In this document: piece by piece, positions 9,922 to 19,690 of the stretch
How the letters are laid out: each line of letters begins with the position of its first letter
Position numbering within the stretch: the first letter of the stretch is position 1
Source of the DNA: Mesorhizobium koreense
GTDB lineage: Bacteria > Pseudomonadota > Alphaproteobacteria > Rhizobiales > Rhizobiaceae
Direction: 5' to 3'
DNA: 64,000 bases
NCBI RefSeq assembly: GCF_031656215.1
Contig: NZ_CP134228.1
Coordinates: 1,612,001 to 1,676,000, forward strand
The notes under the pieces: model-generated
Told to the model about the DNA's origin: nothing
Database searches by the model: none
What the model saw: only the letters and a program-made list of their open reading frames with translations
Translations under genes and position numbers: made by a program

Positions 9922-11214
9922 TCAATTCAAGGGTCCGGACGCGGCCGCCTCTACCAGCGGCTTGATCCTCAGCCTGGTGATGCGGTTCTTGTCGCGCTTC
10001 ATGACGATGAAGCGCATGTTGTGGAAGGTGAAGGCCTGCTTCTCCTCGGGGATGGTCTGCGTCTCGTGGATGACGAGCCCGGCGATGGTCGTCGCCTCCT
10101 CGTCGGGCAGGTGCCAGTCGAGCGCGCGGTTGAGGTCGCGGATCGGAACGGAACCCTCGACGACGACCGAGCCGTCGGCTTCCTGCTTGACGCCTTGCAT
10201 CTCGATGTCGTGCTCGTCGGCGATCTCGCCGACGATCTCCTCGATGATGTCCTCCAGCGTCACCATGCCTTCCACCTCGCCATATTCGTCGACGACGATG
10301 GCGAAATGCGACTTGCGGCGCAGGAAGGCGTTGAGCTGGTCCTGAAGCGAAGTCGTGTCGGGCACGAACCACGGCCTGCTTGCGACCTTCAATATGTCGA
10401 TCTTTTCCGGATCGTTGCCGGCGTCGTTCAACGCGCGGAGCATGTCCTTGGCGTGAACGACGCCGACGATGTTGTCGATCGAGCCTTTCCAGATCGGCAC
10501 GCGGGTATAGGGGCTTTGCAGGATACCGCGCACGATCGCGTCGGGCGGCTCGTCGGCGTTGACCGACAGCATGCGCGTGCGATGGACCATCACGTCGGAG
10601 ACTTCGAGATCGACGAGATCGAGCAGCCCGCCGAGCCGGTCGCGCTCCTGCTTGATGAAGCCGCCCTCGCGCAGCAGCACTTCCGCCGTGCCGCGCAGTT
10701 CCTCGTGCGCCGTCAGAAGCGATTGATGCTCCTTCAAGCCGATCCGGAAGAGTCGCAGCACGATGCGGACGATGCGGTTGACCAGCGTCGCGAGCGGGCC
10801 GACGACGAAAACGAAGGCGCGTACGAGGGGCGCCACGGCCAGCGCGAAGCGGTCGGGACCGGAGATCGCCCAGGATTTCGGCAACACCTCGGCGAAGACG
10901 ACCAGCAGCACCGTCATCGCCGCCGTCGAATAGGCGACGCCGCGCGCGCCGAAAAGATCGAGGAAGATGGAAGTGGCGAGCGAGGAAGCGAGGATGTTGG
11001 CGAGATTGTTGCCGATCAGGAGCGCGCCGATCAGCCGGTCGCGATGATCGATAAGGGCGTTGACCATGCGCGCTTTCGCCGAACCGTTCTGCTCCAGCGA
11101 ATGCATGCGCGCCCGCGAGGCGGCGGTCAGCGCCGTCTCCGAGCCGGCGAAAAACCCCGAAATGACGATGCAGAGCAGGATCGCCCCGCATATGATCCAG
11201 AAGGCGGTCGTCAT
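9922..11214 (-). CDS. CorC/HlyC-family CNNM-like transporter (DUF21-CBS-CorC)
   Basis: 430-residue membrane protein of the CNNM/CorC family, linked to Mg2+ or Co2+ efflux. The N-terminal DUF21 domain (about 1-190) has hydrophobic helices including FWIICGAILLCIVISGFFAGSE and the motif ALLIGNNLANILASS. Two CBS repeats (about 205-335) include RTRMLSVNADEPP and YTRVPIWKGSIDNIVGVV, then FAIVVDEYGEVEGMVTLEDI. The CorC_HlyC domain ends the protein. Its ATG overlaps the aroB stop by 4 bp, so it is read as the third gene of aroK-aroB-corC. This linkage recurs in rhizobia, probably for expression rather than pathway reasons. Confidence 0.92.
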   Translation of the reverse strand: MTTAFWIICGAILLCIVISGFFAGSETALTAASRARMHSLEQNGSAKARMVNALIDHRDRLIGALLIGNNLANILASSLATSIFLDLFGARGVAYSTAAMTVLLVVFAEVLPKSWAISGPDRFALAVAPLVRAFVFVVGPLATLVNRIVRIVLRLFRIGLKEHQSLLTAHEELRGTAEVLLREGGFIKQERDRLGGLLDLVDLEVSDVMVHRTRMLSVNADEPPDAIVRGILQSPYTRVPIWKGSIDNIVGVVHAKDMLRALNDAGNDPEKIDILKVASRPWFVPDTTSLQDQLNAFLRRKSHFAIVVDEYGEVEGMVTLEDIIEEIVGEIADEHDIEMQGVKQEADGSVVVEGSVPIRDLNRALDWHLPDEEATTIAGLVIHETQTIPEEKQAFTFHNMRFIVMKRDKNRITRLRIKPLVEAAASGPLN

Positions 11215-12329
11215 CCGGGACGGTTTTCCTCCTCCAGAAAGGCCATGACCTCCGACGCCGGCACGTCGCGTGCGATGAAGGCCTGGCCGACGCCATGCGT
11301 CAGGATGAAGGTCAGCGCACCACGGCTCACCTTCTTGTCCTGTTTTATATAGTCGAAAAGCCCGGCCGCGTCAGGAAGGGAGCCGGGGATGTCGGCGATG
11401 CGGGTCGGCAGGCCGACCGCTTTCAGATGCGCTTCGACGCGGGCAGCGTCATCGGGGCTCGCCTGGTTCAGCCGGGTGGAGAAGCGGTGCGCGAGCGCTG
11501 TGCCGATCGCCACGCCCTCGCCATGGACGAGGCGGGCGCCGTCATAGCCGGTGGCGGCCTCCAGCGCGTGGCCAAAAGTGTGGCCGAGATTGAGGAGCGC
11601 GCGGTCGCCGCTCTCCAACTCGTCGCGGGCCACCATTTCGGCCTTGGCACGGCAGGATTCGGCGATGGCCTCGGTGCGAGCCGGTCCGCCGGAAAAGACC
11701 TCGCGCCAGTTCTTTTCGAGCCATGCGAAGAAATCGGGGCGGTCGATGAGCCCGTATTTGGCGACCTCGGCATAGCCGGCGCGGAACTCCCGTTCCGGGA
11801 GCGTATCGAGCATTCCGGTATCGGCAAGCACCAGTCTTGGCTGGTGGAAGACGCCGACGAGGTTCTTGCCGCGGCCTGTATTGATGCCGGTCTTGCCGCC
11901 TACGGACGAGTCCACCTGCGCCAGAAGCGAGGTCGGCACCTGCACGAAGCGCATGCCGCGCCGCGCGATACCGGCAGCAAAGCCGGCAAGGTCGCCGATG
12001 ACCCCGCCGCCGAGCGCGATCACCGCGTCGCCGCGCTCCAGCCGCGCGGCGAGGATGAAATCCACGACTTCCTGCAGATGATCGAAATTCTTGGTCTTCT
12101 CGCCGGCCGGAAGCGTGATCGCGACGGCCTCGATACCGGCGGCGCCGAGGCTCGACAGGAAGGTATCGAGGTGATGGGCTGCCACGTTCGCGTCGGTGAC
12201 GACGGCCGCGCGGATGCCGGGCAATCTTGCCGCGATCTCCGCGCCGGCGCGGCCCGCCAGGCCGGGACCGATCAGGATGTCATAGGCACGTTCGCCGAGC
12301 CCGACCTCGACCTTGGTGATTTCCGTCAT
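11211..12329 (-). CDS. aroB: 3-dehydroquinate synthase
   Basis: NAD+ and metal-dependent second step of the shikimate pathway, DAHP to 3-dehydroquinate. The 372 residues have the family motifs PAGEKTKNFDHLQEV, ALGGGVIGDLAGFAAGIARRGMRF (glycine-rich NAD/substrate region), VPTSLLAQVDSSVGGKTGIN and the metal-ligand segment around LNLGHTFGHALE with GEGVAIG. Length is normal. It overlaps aroK upstream and corC downstream by 4 bp each (ATGA type), so the three are translationally coupled. Confidence 0.97.
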   Translation of the reverse strand: MTEITKVEVGLGERAYDILIGPGLAGRAGAEIAARLPGIRAAVVTDANVAAHHLDTFLSSLGAAGIEAVAITLPAGEKTKNFDHLQEVVDFILAARLERGDAVIALGGGVIGDLAGFAAGIARRGMRFVQVPTSLLAQVDSSVGGKTGINTGRGKNLVGVFHQPRLVLADTGMLDTLPEREFRAGYAEVAKYGLIDRPDFFAWLEKNWREVFSGGPARTEAIAESCRAKAEMVARDELESGDRALLNLGHTFGHALEAATGYDGARLVHGEGVAIGTALAHRFSTRLNQASPDDAARVEAHLKAVGLPTRIADIPGSLPDAAGLFDYIKQDKKVSRGALTFILTHGVGQAFIARDVPASEVMAFLEEENRPG

Positions 12330-12931
12330 CTAAGGTTCCGTTCCGACGCATATTCAGACGCGATGAGCTTCGCCTTCAAGGCTTCGACGACCTCGGCGGC
12401 GATCACTTCCCGGCGCTCGTCGCGGGTCTTTATCGTGATGTCGGCGGCGGCATAGACCGGATAACGCTGTTCCATCAGCCGTGCCATCACCGCGCGTGGG
12501 TCGGGGTTCTGTAGCAGCGGCCGGCTCGGCTTCTTGGCGACCCGCTGCATCAGGAGGTCGAGATCGGCCTTCAGCCAGACGGAAACGCCGCGCGCGGCGA
12601 TGCCCAGTCTGGTCTGCTCGTTCATGAAGGCGCCGCCGCCGGTCGAGAATATCTGCGGACCACCCTTCAGGAGGCGCTCGATGACCCGCTGCTCGAGCGC
12701 ACGGAATTCGGCCTCTCCGTATTGCTCGAAGAGTTCCGCGATCGTCATGCGGGAGACCGCCTCGATCTCATGGTCGCTGTCGACGAAAGGCAGGCCGAGC
12801 ATCTGCGAGAGCTTGCGGCCGATGGCGGTCTTTCCCGCGCCCATCAGCCCGACGAAAACGATCGACCGGTCGCCAAGGCGGTCAAGCAGCATGGCGGCAT
12901 CCTCATGTGCCGTTGTCGCGGTGGCGGTCAT
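12326..12931 (-). CDS. aroK: Shikimate kinase
   Basis: Phosphorylates shikimate at the 3-hydroxyl, the fifth step of aromatic amino-acid synthesis. It has 201 residues with Walker A GLMGAGKTAIG, the substrate aspartate segment DSDHEIE, FRALEQRVI, the STGGGAF motif and the lid arginine region KPSRPLLQNPDPRAVMARLMEQRYPVY. A shorter start (MLLDRLGDRS, 39 bp downstream) has a GAGGA site and is a reasonable alternative. The gene precedes aroB in an overlapping pair, the order usual in proteobacteria. Confidence 0.96.
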   Translation of the reverse strand: MTATATTAHEDAAMLLDRLGDRSIVFVGLMGAGKTAIGRKLSQMLGLPFVDSDHEIEAVSRMTIAELFEQYGEAEFRALEQRVIERLLKGGPQIFSTGGGAFMNEQTRLGIAARGVSVWLKADLDLLMQRVAKKPSRPLLQNPDPRAVMARLMEQRYPVYAAADITIKTRDERREVIAAEVVEALKAKLIASEYASERNLR

Positions 12932-13016
12932 CGTCGTCTTCGTGGCTGCGCGCTAACTATCCTTCGGGCGCGTAACGACATGAAAAGCACTGTTGCGTCA
13001 AGCGCGCCCGGCTCGG

Positions 13017-14279
13017 CTAAAGGATCGCTTCCTGTTCCAGCAGCAGTTTGCGCAGGCGGTGAATCTCGGTTTCCGCTCCCCCCTCGCAAGCGAGCGCCGC
13101 GGATATTCCAGCCGCATGGCCGGTCGCGAAGGCCGTGCCCATGACACGAATGGATCCATAGGCCTGGCGGTCACTGCCGACCACCCTGCCGGCGAGGCGC
13201 AGATTGGCGATGTCGCGCGCTTCGATCGCCCCGTTCGGGACGTCGAAGAAGCCTTCTCCACCGACATTGACGAAGCGCGCGCGGCCCGGCGCTTCATGCA
13301 CCTCCATCGGCCAACTCGCCCGTGCGATTGCGTCGTCGCGCCTGCGGCCGGCCAGCACGTCCTCCCCCGTGACGTCGCGGCGGGAGAAAGGCCGGCGTGT
13401 CTCGCGAATGCCGATCTGCGGCCCCGTAGCCACGATATGGGCCTTCTCGAACCCCGGATGGCGGCGCAGCACCTCGAGATTCCGCCACGCGAGTTCGCGC
13501 GCGGACATCTCGGCTTCGGTCAGGCTTTCCCCGGTGATGCCGTCGGTCGAAAGATCGATCGCCGTCCACCAGTATTCCGTCCCGGAGAGCCGCACCATGA
13601 CGCCGCCGTCTTCCCGGAGGATCGGCTTGTCGGTGGCGGCGTTGTGCTCGCGGATGATCTCCGCCATCAGAGCCCGGTCGAAGGTCGCGTCGGCCGCGAC
13701 ACTGCCGACGCGAACCGGCAGGGAGGCCGGCTGGAGATGTGCCTCCGCTCCGCCTTCCTGGCTGAGCGCCGCACCCGCTGCTGCCGAAAGTGTCGCTTCG
13801 CCGCTGGCATCGACGAAGGCCGATGCCTCGACCGTCGTCATGCCTGCATGATCCAGGAGATCGACCGAGACGATCCGGTCCGCCTCGACGGTCGTCGAAA
13901 CGAGCCTGGTGTGGAGACGGATGTCGGCGCCGGAGCGAAGCGCCACGCGATCGAAGGCCAGTTTCACCGCCTCGGGATCCAGCGTCACGACCCAGTAGCC
14001 GCTCTTCGAGACGATCGGCGCAATGTCCATGCCGATGGTTCCGAGTTCCTGCAGCACCTCTTGCCCGACGCCGGCGACGCTTCGGACGGGCGCCGGTCCG
14101 GCAAGGAAGAAACCGCAATAGGCAAGAACCTGCGCGTTCGTTGCCGCGCCGCCCATGAAGCCGTAGCGCTCGACCAGCAGTGTGCGGCATCCGCTCCGCG
14201 CGGCGCCTACCGCCGCCGCAAGCCCGCCGGCCCCGCCGCCGACGACCACGACATCGTATTTCTCGGTGCGCTTTTTCAC
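13017..14279 (-). CDS. FAD-dependent oxidoreductase (FAD_oxidored family)
   Basis: Flavoprotein of about 420 residues. I prefer the GTG at 14279 because AGGAAGG lies 9 bp upstream on the minus strand; an alternative GTG at 14336 gives 439 residues without a convincing site. The N-terminal dinucleotide motif YDVVVVGGGAGGLAAAVGAARSG is followed by LLVERYGFMGGAATNAQ, typical of the FAD_oxidored (pfam12831) group. The C-terminus has a second FAD contact (NLRLAGRVVGSDRQAYGSIRVMGTAFATGHAAG). Substrate unknown. It stands alone between aroK and the xerD cluster, on the minus strand. Confidence 0.82.
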   Translation of the reverse strand: MKKRTEKYDVVVVGGGAGGLAAAVGAARSGCRTLLVERYGFMGGAATNAQVLAYCGFFLAGPAPVRSVAGVGQEVLQELGTIGMDIAPIVSKSGYWVVTLDPEAVKLAFDRVALRSGADIRLHTRLVSTTVEADRIVSVDLLDHAGMTTVEASAFVDASGEATLSAAAGAALSQEGGAEAHLQPASLPVRVGSVAADATFDRALMAEIIREHNAATDKPILREDGGVMVRLSGTEYWWTAIDLSTDGITGESLTEAEMSARELAWRNLEVLRRHPGFEKAHIVATGPQIGIRETRRPFSRRDVTGEDVLAGRRRDDAIARASWPMEVHEAPGRARFVNVGGEGFFDVPNGAIEARDIANLRLAGRVVGSDRQAYGSIRVMGTAFATGHAAGISAALACEGGAETEIHRLRKLLLEQEAIL

Positions 14280-14687
14280 CTGCCGCAGCCTTCCTGATGA
14301 TCCGGGGTCGGTTTCGGCTGAAAGCGAGGCCGACACAACCCGGAGGCTACGAAAAAAGCGCTAAGCAGGGTTCAAGTCACCATCCAAGGCCGGAAAAAGG
14401 TGGATACACTGGCGCCTGCCGGCCTCCGGAAACCGCTGATTTCAGCGCTTTCCGCATTTGTCTTCGCCCCTCTGTCCGGCAGGACAGAGGGGGGTGCGAA
14501 GGGCGGAGGGCAGGGAAGCATGTTCATAAGGGTGACGTCCATCAAACCGCAAAGCCTTCAACCGGCTTCGCTTCGCGCTATGCTCGATGCCTTGAATTGG
14601 CCCGGCGGCCGTCCCATAAGGGGACAGGGCGTAGGCGATGGATTCGGGCCCGGCTCTAGACCTCAGCGGCGGAGGCGATACCGGTTT
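14280..14687. other. Intergenic region with one hairpin, no gene seen
   Basis: This 408-bp divergent gap separates the FAD oxidoreductase (left, minus) from the small membrane protein and xerD (right, plus). Apart from the hairpin at 14462-14499 I see no coding potential with a ribosome-binding site. It must hold promoters for both sides. Confidence 0.6.
14462..14499. repeat. Hairpin / short palindromic element
   Basis: CTTCGCCCCTCTGTCC (14462-14477) can pair with GGACAGAGGGG (14482-14492) plus GCGAAG (about 14495-14500), with a 4-base loop and a small bulge. It is not followed by a T run. It may be a decayed relative of rhizobial intergenic palindromes. Confidence 0.5.
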
Positions 14688-14867
14688 ATGCCCACCCTTT
14701 TCAGATTCCTCACCGTCATCGCCGTTCTCGTCGGTCTTTTCTACGCGGGGATGTTCGCGCTTGTCTGGTACGTGAAGCCGAACGAGGGCGAGATCACCGT
14801 CCGCATCCCGGTCGAGAAGATCAATCTGAAGCGCGGGCCGGATACCGCCAGCGAGGCCAGCCAATGA
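14688..14867 (+). CDS. Small single-TM protein encoded upstream of xerD
   Basis: 59-residue protein starting [10 protein letters not shown] with one strong transmembrane helix (about residues 4-27, rich in Leu, Val, Ala and Phe), followed by a charged tail ending [16 protein letters not shown]. Its stop overlaps the xerD start (ATGA, 14864-14867), so the two are translationally coupled. I recognise no family by function; a small uncharacterised protein ahead of xerD seems conserved in related rhizobia (from memory). The longer upstream frame from 14400 has no credible start. Confidence 0.72.
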   Translation: MPTLFRFLTVIAVLVGLFYAGMFALVWYVKPNEGEITVRIPVEKINLKRGPDTASEASQ

Positions 14868-15799
14868 AGGGTGGCGCCCGCATCGAGGCTTTCCTTGAAA
14901 TGATGAGCGCGGAGCGCGGCGCTGCCGAGAATACGCTTCTCTCCTATCGTCGCGATCTCGAAGACGCGGCGGAGTTTCTGGCGGCGAACGGGCAGGGGCT
15001 GGATGGTGCCGCGTCCGCTGATCTTCGTGCCTATATGGACGATATCGCCAGGCGCGGCTTCGCGGCCTCTTCGCAGGCGCGCCGCCTCTCCGCGCTTCGG
15101 CAGTTCTATCGCTTCCTCTATTCGGAAGGTCTGAGGCCCGACGATCCGAGCGGGACGGTGGACAATCCGCGCAAGGACCAGTCGCTGCCCAAGGTGCTCG
15201 GCGAGGAAGAGGTGAGCCGCCTTCTGGAGCGTGCGGCCGGCGAGGCCGCCGACGAAAGCCTTGGCAAGGTACCGCACCTTTCCGCCATCCGCATGCAGGC
15301 GATGATCGAACTGCTTTACGCTACGGGCCTGCGCGTATCCGAACTCGTTTCCTTGCCCGTCGCCGTTGCGCGCCGAGACGAGCGCTTCTTCATCGTGCGC
15401 GGCAAGGGCGGCAAGGAACGGATGGTGCCTCTTTCCGGCAAGGCGCGCGAGGCGCTCAAGGCCTGGCTCCAGGAGCGGGAGGAACACCCTTCGATGGCCG
15501 AAAGCCCATGGCTTTTCCCGGCCGCTTCGGAAGGCGGTTTCATGCCGCGCCAGGTCTTCGCCCGCGACCTGAAGGGGCTTGCCGCGCGTGCCGGGATCTC
15601 GGCGGCGAAGATATCGCCGCATGTGCTGCGTCATGCCTTCGCCAGCCATCTGTTGCAGAACGGCGCCGATCTGCGCGTGGTGCAGCAATTGCTCGGCCAT
15701 TCGGACATCTCGACGACGCAAATCTATACGCATGTGCTCGAAAAGCGGCTGGTCGAGCTGGTGAGCCGGCATCATCCGCTTGCCGATCCGGGCTCGTAA
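14864..15799 (+). CDS. xerD: Tyrosine recombinase XerD
   Basis: Site-specific tyrosine recombinase that resolves chromosome dimers at dif together with XerC. It has 311 residues: a SAM-like core-binding domain (about 1-95, [20 protein letters not shown]) and a catalytic domain with R157 (TGLRVSEL), the beta-hairpin lysine in [13 protein letters not shown]253 and R256 ([12 protein letters not shown]), H279 (LLGHSDIST) and nucleophile Y288 (TQIYTH). The setting beside aroK/aroB and accA is the housekeeping one, with no phage genes or attachment sites, so it is not a mobile-element integrase. XerC versus XerD is decided mostly by context. Confidence 0.9.
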   Translation: MKGGARIEAFLEMMSAERGAAENTLLSYRRDLEDAAEFLAANGQGLDGAASADLRAYMDDIARRGFAASSQARRLSALRQFYRFLYSEGLRPDDPSGTVDNPRKDQSLPKVLGEEEVSRLLERAAGEAADESLGKVPHLSAIRMQAMIELLYATGLRVSELVSLPVAVARRDERFFIVRGKGGKERMVPLSGKAREALKAWLQEREEHPSMAESPWLFPAASEGGFMPRQVFARDLKGLAARAGISAAKISPHVLRHAFASHLLQNGADLRVVQQLLGHSDISTTQIYTHVLEKRLVELVSRHHPLADPGS

Positions 15800-15884
15800 C
15801 GTTATTTGAGGCGCAGATTTCCGGCGGCGTCGACGCCGCCCGCCGACCATCACACCCCTAGTTTGGCCCAGTTTCCGGCGAGTC

Positions 15885-16829
15885 ATGTATAATTATCTCG
15901 ATTTCGAAGGCCCCGTTCGCGACCTCGACGGCAAGATCCTCGAGTTGAAGAAGCTCAGCGAGACCGGCGAAGCCGTCGATGTCGCCGACGAGATCGCCAG
16001 GCTGGAGAAGCGCTCGCGAGACGCCTTGCGCGACGCCTACAAGGCGCTCAACCCCTGGCAGAAAGCCCAGGTCGCGCGCCATCCCGACCGCCCGCACTGC
16101 CTCGACTACGTGCAGGGCCTGTTCACCGATTTCACAGCCCTTGCCGGTGACCGCTCCTTCGGCGACGACGAGGCGATCGTCGGCGGCTTCGCCCGCTTCC
16201 GGGGCGAGCCGGTCGCGGTGATCGGCCAGGAGAAGGGCAACGACACCAAGAGCCGGCTGAGGCACAATTTCGGCATGGCCCGGCCGGAAGGCTACCGCAA
16301 GGCGATCCGTCTGATGGACCTTGCCGACCGCTTCGACCTGCCGGTGGTGACCTTGGTCGATACGGCGGGCGCCTATCCGGGCATCGACGCGGAGGAGCGC
16401 GGCCAGGCCGAGGCGATCGCCCGCTCGACGGAAAAATGCCTGTCCATCAAGGTGCCGATGGTTTCGGTGGTCATCGGCGAAGGCGGATCGGGCGGTGCGA
16501 TCGCGCTCGCCACGGCGAACCGCGTCTACATGCTGGAGCATTCCATCTATTCGGTCATCTCGCCGGAGGGGGCTGCGTCGATCCTCTGGCGCGATTCGAC
16601 ACGCGCGCGGGACGCGGCCACGAATATGAAGATCACCGCGCAGGATCTTCTCGGTCTCAAGGTGATCGACGGTATCATCGCGGAGCCCGTCGGAGGCGCG
16701 CATCGCGAGCCGAAGGGGGCGATAGAGGCGACGGGCAGGCAGATCGCGGCCGCCTTCGACGAGCTCAAGGCGGTGAACGGGGACTATCGTGAGCACCGCC
16801 GCCAGAAATATCTGTCTATCGGGAGATAG
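15885..16829 (+). CDS. accA: Acetyl-CoA carboxylase carboxyltransferase subunit alpha
   Basis: Alpha subunit of the carboxyltransferase that moves the carboxyl group from biotin to acetyl-CoA, making malonyl-CoA for fatty-acid synthesis. The 314 residues are typical: [21 protein letters not shown] at the N-terminus, [11 protein letters not shown], then the crotonase-like core [38 protein letters not shown], and [12 protein letters not shown] for oxyanion and CoA binding, with [15 protein letters not shown]. accD is not in this window. The 85-bp gap after xerD could hold its promoter. Confidence 0.97.
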   Translation: MYNYLDFEGPVRDLDGKILELKKLSETGEAVDVADEIARLEKRSRDALRDAYKALNPWQKAQVARHPDRPHCLDYVQGLFTDFTALAGDRSFGDDEAIVGGFARFRGEPVAVIGQEKGNDTKSRLRHNFGMARPEGYRKAIRLMDLADRFDLPVVTLVDTAGAYPGIDAEERGQAEAIARSTEKCLSIKVPMVSVVIGEGGSGGAIALATANRVYMLEHSIYSVISPEGAASILWRDSTRARDAATNMKITAQDLLGLKVIDGIIAEPVGGAHREPKGAIEATGRQIAAAFDELKAVNGDYREHRRQKYLSIGR

Positions 16830-17046
16830 CACCATCCTCGCGTCCGAGGTGGGTCCTCATCGGGCGCGAAAGCTAGTGGAATCGCCGCGATGCCTTAAAA
16901 TCGCCGCTCCGCTGCCTTCAATGGGCAACTATGAGGGGAATGTCGGGACATCCCATGGTAATGATTTCTCAAGGTTAACCGGCGTAGCCTCATGCTTGAA
17001 TCTCGGCCGGCCGCGATCCGGCTTTTGCGAACGAGACAGTATTCGG

Positions 17047-18357
17047 ATGAGTTCCCGTATCAAAAGCGCTGGTTTCCTGGTTGCCGCCCTGCTTCTGGCA
17101 GGCTGCAACGGTTCGATCGACGATATTGCGCCCAAGGCCAACAAAGAATTGCCACAGAAGCTCATCGATTCGATGAAATCGAAGGGCATGTCGACCTCCT
17201 CGCCGATCATGGTGCGCCTCTTCAAGGAAGAGGGGCAGTTCGAGGTCTGGAAGCAGAAGGGCGACGGCGGCTACGGCCTGATCGCGACCTATCCGATCTG
17301 CAAATGGTCGGGACAGCTCGGCCCGAAATTCACCGAGGGTGATCGCCAGGCGCCGGAAGGGTTCTACACGGTCCGCCCGAGCCAGATGAATCCGCAGTCG
17401 AAATACTACCTCTCCTTCAACATCGGCTTTCCGAACGCCTATGACCGCGCGCACAACCGGACCGGGGCCAATTTGATGGTGCACGGCGCCTGCTCCTCGT
17501 CGGGCTGTTATTCGATGAACGACGCGCAGGTGTCGCAGATCTACGCCTTCGCGCGCGACGCCTTCCGTGGCGGCCAGGAGGCGTTCCAGCTCGAGGCGTT
17601 TCCGTTCCGAATGACGGCGGCCAACATGGCGCGCTACCGTAACGACCCGAACTACGAATTCTGGAAGATGCTGAAACAAGGCTACGACCAGTTCGAGGTC
17701 GCGCATCTGCCGCCGAAGGTGGACGTGTGCGAAGGCCGCTACGTCTTCAACGAGATTGCCGCCGAGGGCCAAAGCTTCCCGGCATCGCCGAATGGAGCCT
17801 GCCCGGCCATGGCGCGCTCTCCGGCAATGGCGGCGGCGACGACGGCCTACGACAAGAAATACGACGCCGCTTTCGCGGATGCGGTGCGCACGAAGGCCGC
17901 CCCGCCGAGCGCCACGATCGACGGCATGAAGGAAGCGAGCCTGGTGGCTGACTGGTCGCGCAGGCGCGGACGCGGCGAGCGCGTGTCGCTTCAGCCGCCG
18001 GCGCTCGATGGCAAGGGTAAAGTGACCCAGACCGCCGAAATGGGCCGTATCGATTCGGCTGTCGGCCGCAAGATGGCCGCGCTCGATGCGGAGAAGGCAG
18101 CCAAGGAAAAGGCCGCGCAGGAGAAGGCTCAAGCCATCGCGGCCGCCAAGGCGGCGAAAGAAGCCGAGATCGCGCAAGCCAAGGCCGCGAAGGAGGCGCA
18201 GATCGCCGAAGCCAAAGCGGCCAAGCAAAAGGCTGTGGCCCAGGCGTCAAAGCAGGACGAGGATGCGGCCGCCGCGCCGGAAGCGAGTGCGCTGGCGGCG
18301 GAGCCGAAACGTCCGCGCATGCTGACACGCATGTGGAACAAGATGTTCGGCAGTTGA
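17047..18357 (+). CDS. YafK-type L,D-transpeptidase lipoprotein with coiled-coil tail
   Basis: 436-residue cell-wall enzyme of the YkuD/YafK type. The ATG at 17047 gives a lipoprotein signal ending LLLAG-C (MSSRIKSAGFLVAALLLAGC). The catalytic domain covers about residues 50-260, with the signature H146-G-A-C-S-S-S-G-C154 followed by YSMND; C154 is the expected nucleophile. The last 130 residues are very Ala/Lys/Glu rich (repeats of KAAKEA.IA.A) and should form a long helix or coiled coil, which could span the periplasm. E. coli YafK (DpaA) cleaves Lpp from peptidoglycan; whether this protein attaches or releases outer-membrane proteins cannot be told. The start follows a 217-bp gap after accA. 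Confidence 0.85.
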   Translation: MSSRIKSAGFLVAALLLAGCNGSIDDIAPKANKELPQKLIDSMKSKGMSTSSPIMVRLFKEEGQFEVWKQKGDGGYGLIATYPICKWSGQLGPKFTEGDRQAPEGFYTVRPSQMNPQSKYYLSFNIGFPNAYDRAHNRTGANLMVHGACSSSGCYSMNDAQVSQIYAFARDAFRGGQEAFQLEAFPFRMTAANMARYRNDPNYEFWKMLKQGYDQFEVAHLPPKVDVCEGRYVFNEIAAEGQSFPASPNGACPAMARSPAMAAATTAYDKKYDAAFADAVRTKAAPPSATIDGMKEASLVADWSRRRGRGERVSLQPPALDGKGKVTQTAEMGRIDSAVGRKMAALDAEKAAKEKAAQEKAQAIAAAKAAKEAEIAQAKAAKEAQIAEAKAAKQKAVAQASKQDEDAAAAPEASALAAEPKRPRMLTRMWNKMFGS

Positions 18358-18587
18358 GCGCCGACGCCGAAACCTACGACCTCAAGGGCCTCAACTGTCC
18401 ATTGCCGGTATTGAAGGCGCGCAAGCGGCTGGCAGGCATGCGGCCGGGAGCACGCCTGTGGCTCGAAACCACCGATCCGCTGGCCGTGATCGACATTCCC
18501 GCCTTCTGCAAGGACAACGGCCATCGCCTGATCGAAAGCATCGGCATCGACGGGGGCCACCGCTTCCTGGTCGAGCGCGGGGAATAG
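18333..18587 (+). CDS. TusA/SirA-like sulfur-carrier family protein
   Basis: 84-residue protein with the TusA signature YDLKGLNCPLPVLKARKRL; C22 in CPxP is the persulfide-carrying cysteine in this family. The two-layer fold continues with LWLETTDPLAVIDIPAFCKDNGHRL. The start is ambiguous: GTG at 18333 overlaps the preceding gene by 25 bp, while a TTG at 18354 overlaps its stop in TTGA form and would give 77 residues. No tusBCD or sulfur genes are nearby, so the specific role is open. It converges with the cobW-type gene. Confidence 0.85.
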   Translation: MEQDVRQLSADAETYDLKGLNCPLPVLKARKRLAGMRPGARLWLETTDPLAVIDIPAFCKDNGHRLIESIGIDGGHRFLVERGE

Positions 18588-18590
18588 AAG

Positions 18591-19682
18591 CTACAGCTTT
18601 ACCCCGGCGATGGCGAGCGGGTTGTCCTCGATCGCGGCGCGATCCGGCATGTCGGCGGCCGGCATGCCGGTCATCGCGGCGAAGAGGCGGCGGACATAAT
18701 CCTCGTCCATATCCATGGTGATGAGGACCAGTCGCGTGCCGCGCGTGCTGTCCGGCCAGGCCGGCAGGCGGGCGGGCGGATGCAGAACCTTCTGGACACC
18801 GTGCAGGACGAGCGGCCGCTCCGGGTCCTCGGCGAGTTCCACGATCCCCTTCATGCGCAGAAGGCGTTCGCCGTTCGCCGAGCGCAGGATGTCGAGGAAC
18901 GCCTCGATCGCGCCGAACGGGATCGGTCGGTCGTGGATGAGGGAGACCGTCCTTATGCGGCTATCGTGATGATGGCCTTCATGGTCATGATGCGCATGGC
19001 CGTGATGGTGATTGTGGTGATCGGGCGCCGCCTCGGCGCGAAGCCAGCGTTCGACGTCGGGAATTTTCCTTGTCGGGTCATAGAGCCCGCAATCCAGCAA
19101 TTCCGAAGCTGGCGGGCGGTCGGGGCCGCTTTCCAGAATGGGCGCGCCAGGATTGAGCTGCCTCAGCCTACCGCGTAACGATTCGATCGAACCGTCCACT
19201 TTGGTGATATCGGATTTGGTGAGAACGATGCGATCGGCCATCGCAACCTGCCGCACGGCTTCCTCGTGCCGGTCGAGCGTCGCGTCGCCGTTGACCGCAT
19301 CGACGGTGGCGATGACCCCGTCGAGGCGGAAGAGGTCGAGCAACCCCGGATGCGCCATCAGCGACTGCAACACAGGCGCCGGATCGGCAAGACCGGTCGT
19401 CTCGACGATGACGCGTTTCAAAGCGGGCATGCGCCGGGCCAGGTCGAGAAGCGTATCGACAAGCTCTCCGCGCACAGTGCAGCAGACGCACCCGTCGGAG
19501 AGTTCGATCACACCGTCGCTGGCACGCTCGACCAGCAGATGATCGATGGCGACCTCGCCGAATTCGTTGATGACGACGGCGGTGTCGGCGAGCGCCGGTT
19601 CCTTCAGAAGCCGGTTGAGCAGCGTCGTCTTGCCGGAACCGAGAAAGCCGGTCAGCAGGCTGACGGGAACGGGCACGGCCAT
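18591..19682 (-). CDS. CobW/YjiA-family GTP-binding metallochaperone
   Basis: G3E P-loop GTPase of 363 residues. Motifs are Walker [15 protein letters not shown], switch region [13 protein letters not shown], the metal-binding GCVCC loop ([14 protein letters not shown]), Walker B-like [11 protein letters not shown] and base motif LTKSD. A His/Asp-rich stretch near residues 225-245 ([15 protein letters not shown]) would bind Zn, Co or Ni, and the CobW_C domain closes the protein. COG0523 proteins deliver metals under limitation or serve cobalamin synthesis; the cobS/cobT genes are 30 kb away, so the name CobW is not justified here. No Zur box was identified. Confidence 0.9.
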   Translation of the reverse strand: MAVPVPVSLLTGFLGSGKTTLLNRLLKEPALADTAVVINEFGEVAIDHLLVERASDGVIELSDGCVCCTVRGELVDTLLDLARRMPALKRVIVETTGLADPAPVLQSLMAHPGLLDLFRLDGVIATVDAVNGDATLDRHEEAVRQVAMADRIVLTKSDITKVDGSIESLRGRLRQLNPGAPILESGPDRPPASELLDCGLYDPTRKIPDVERWLRAEAAPDHHNHHHGHAHHDHEGHHHDSRIRTVSLIHDRPIPFGAIEAFLDILRSANGERLLRMKGIVELAEDPERPLVLHGVQKVLHPPARLPAWPDSTRGTRLVLITMDMDEDYVRRLFAAMTGMPAADMPDRAAIEDNPLAIAGVKL

Positions 19683-19690
19683 AGCGCCGC

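Noticed and set aside
14864-15799. Phage or island integrase
   Set aside because: The gene has the housekeeping XerD setting beside accA and the aro genes, no attachment-site repeats and no other mobile genes.
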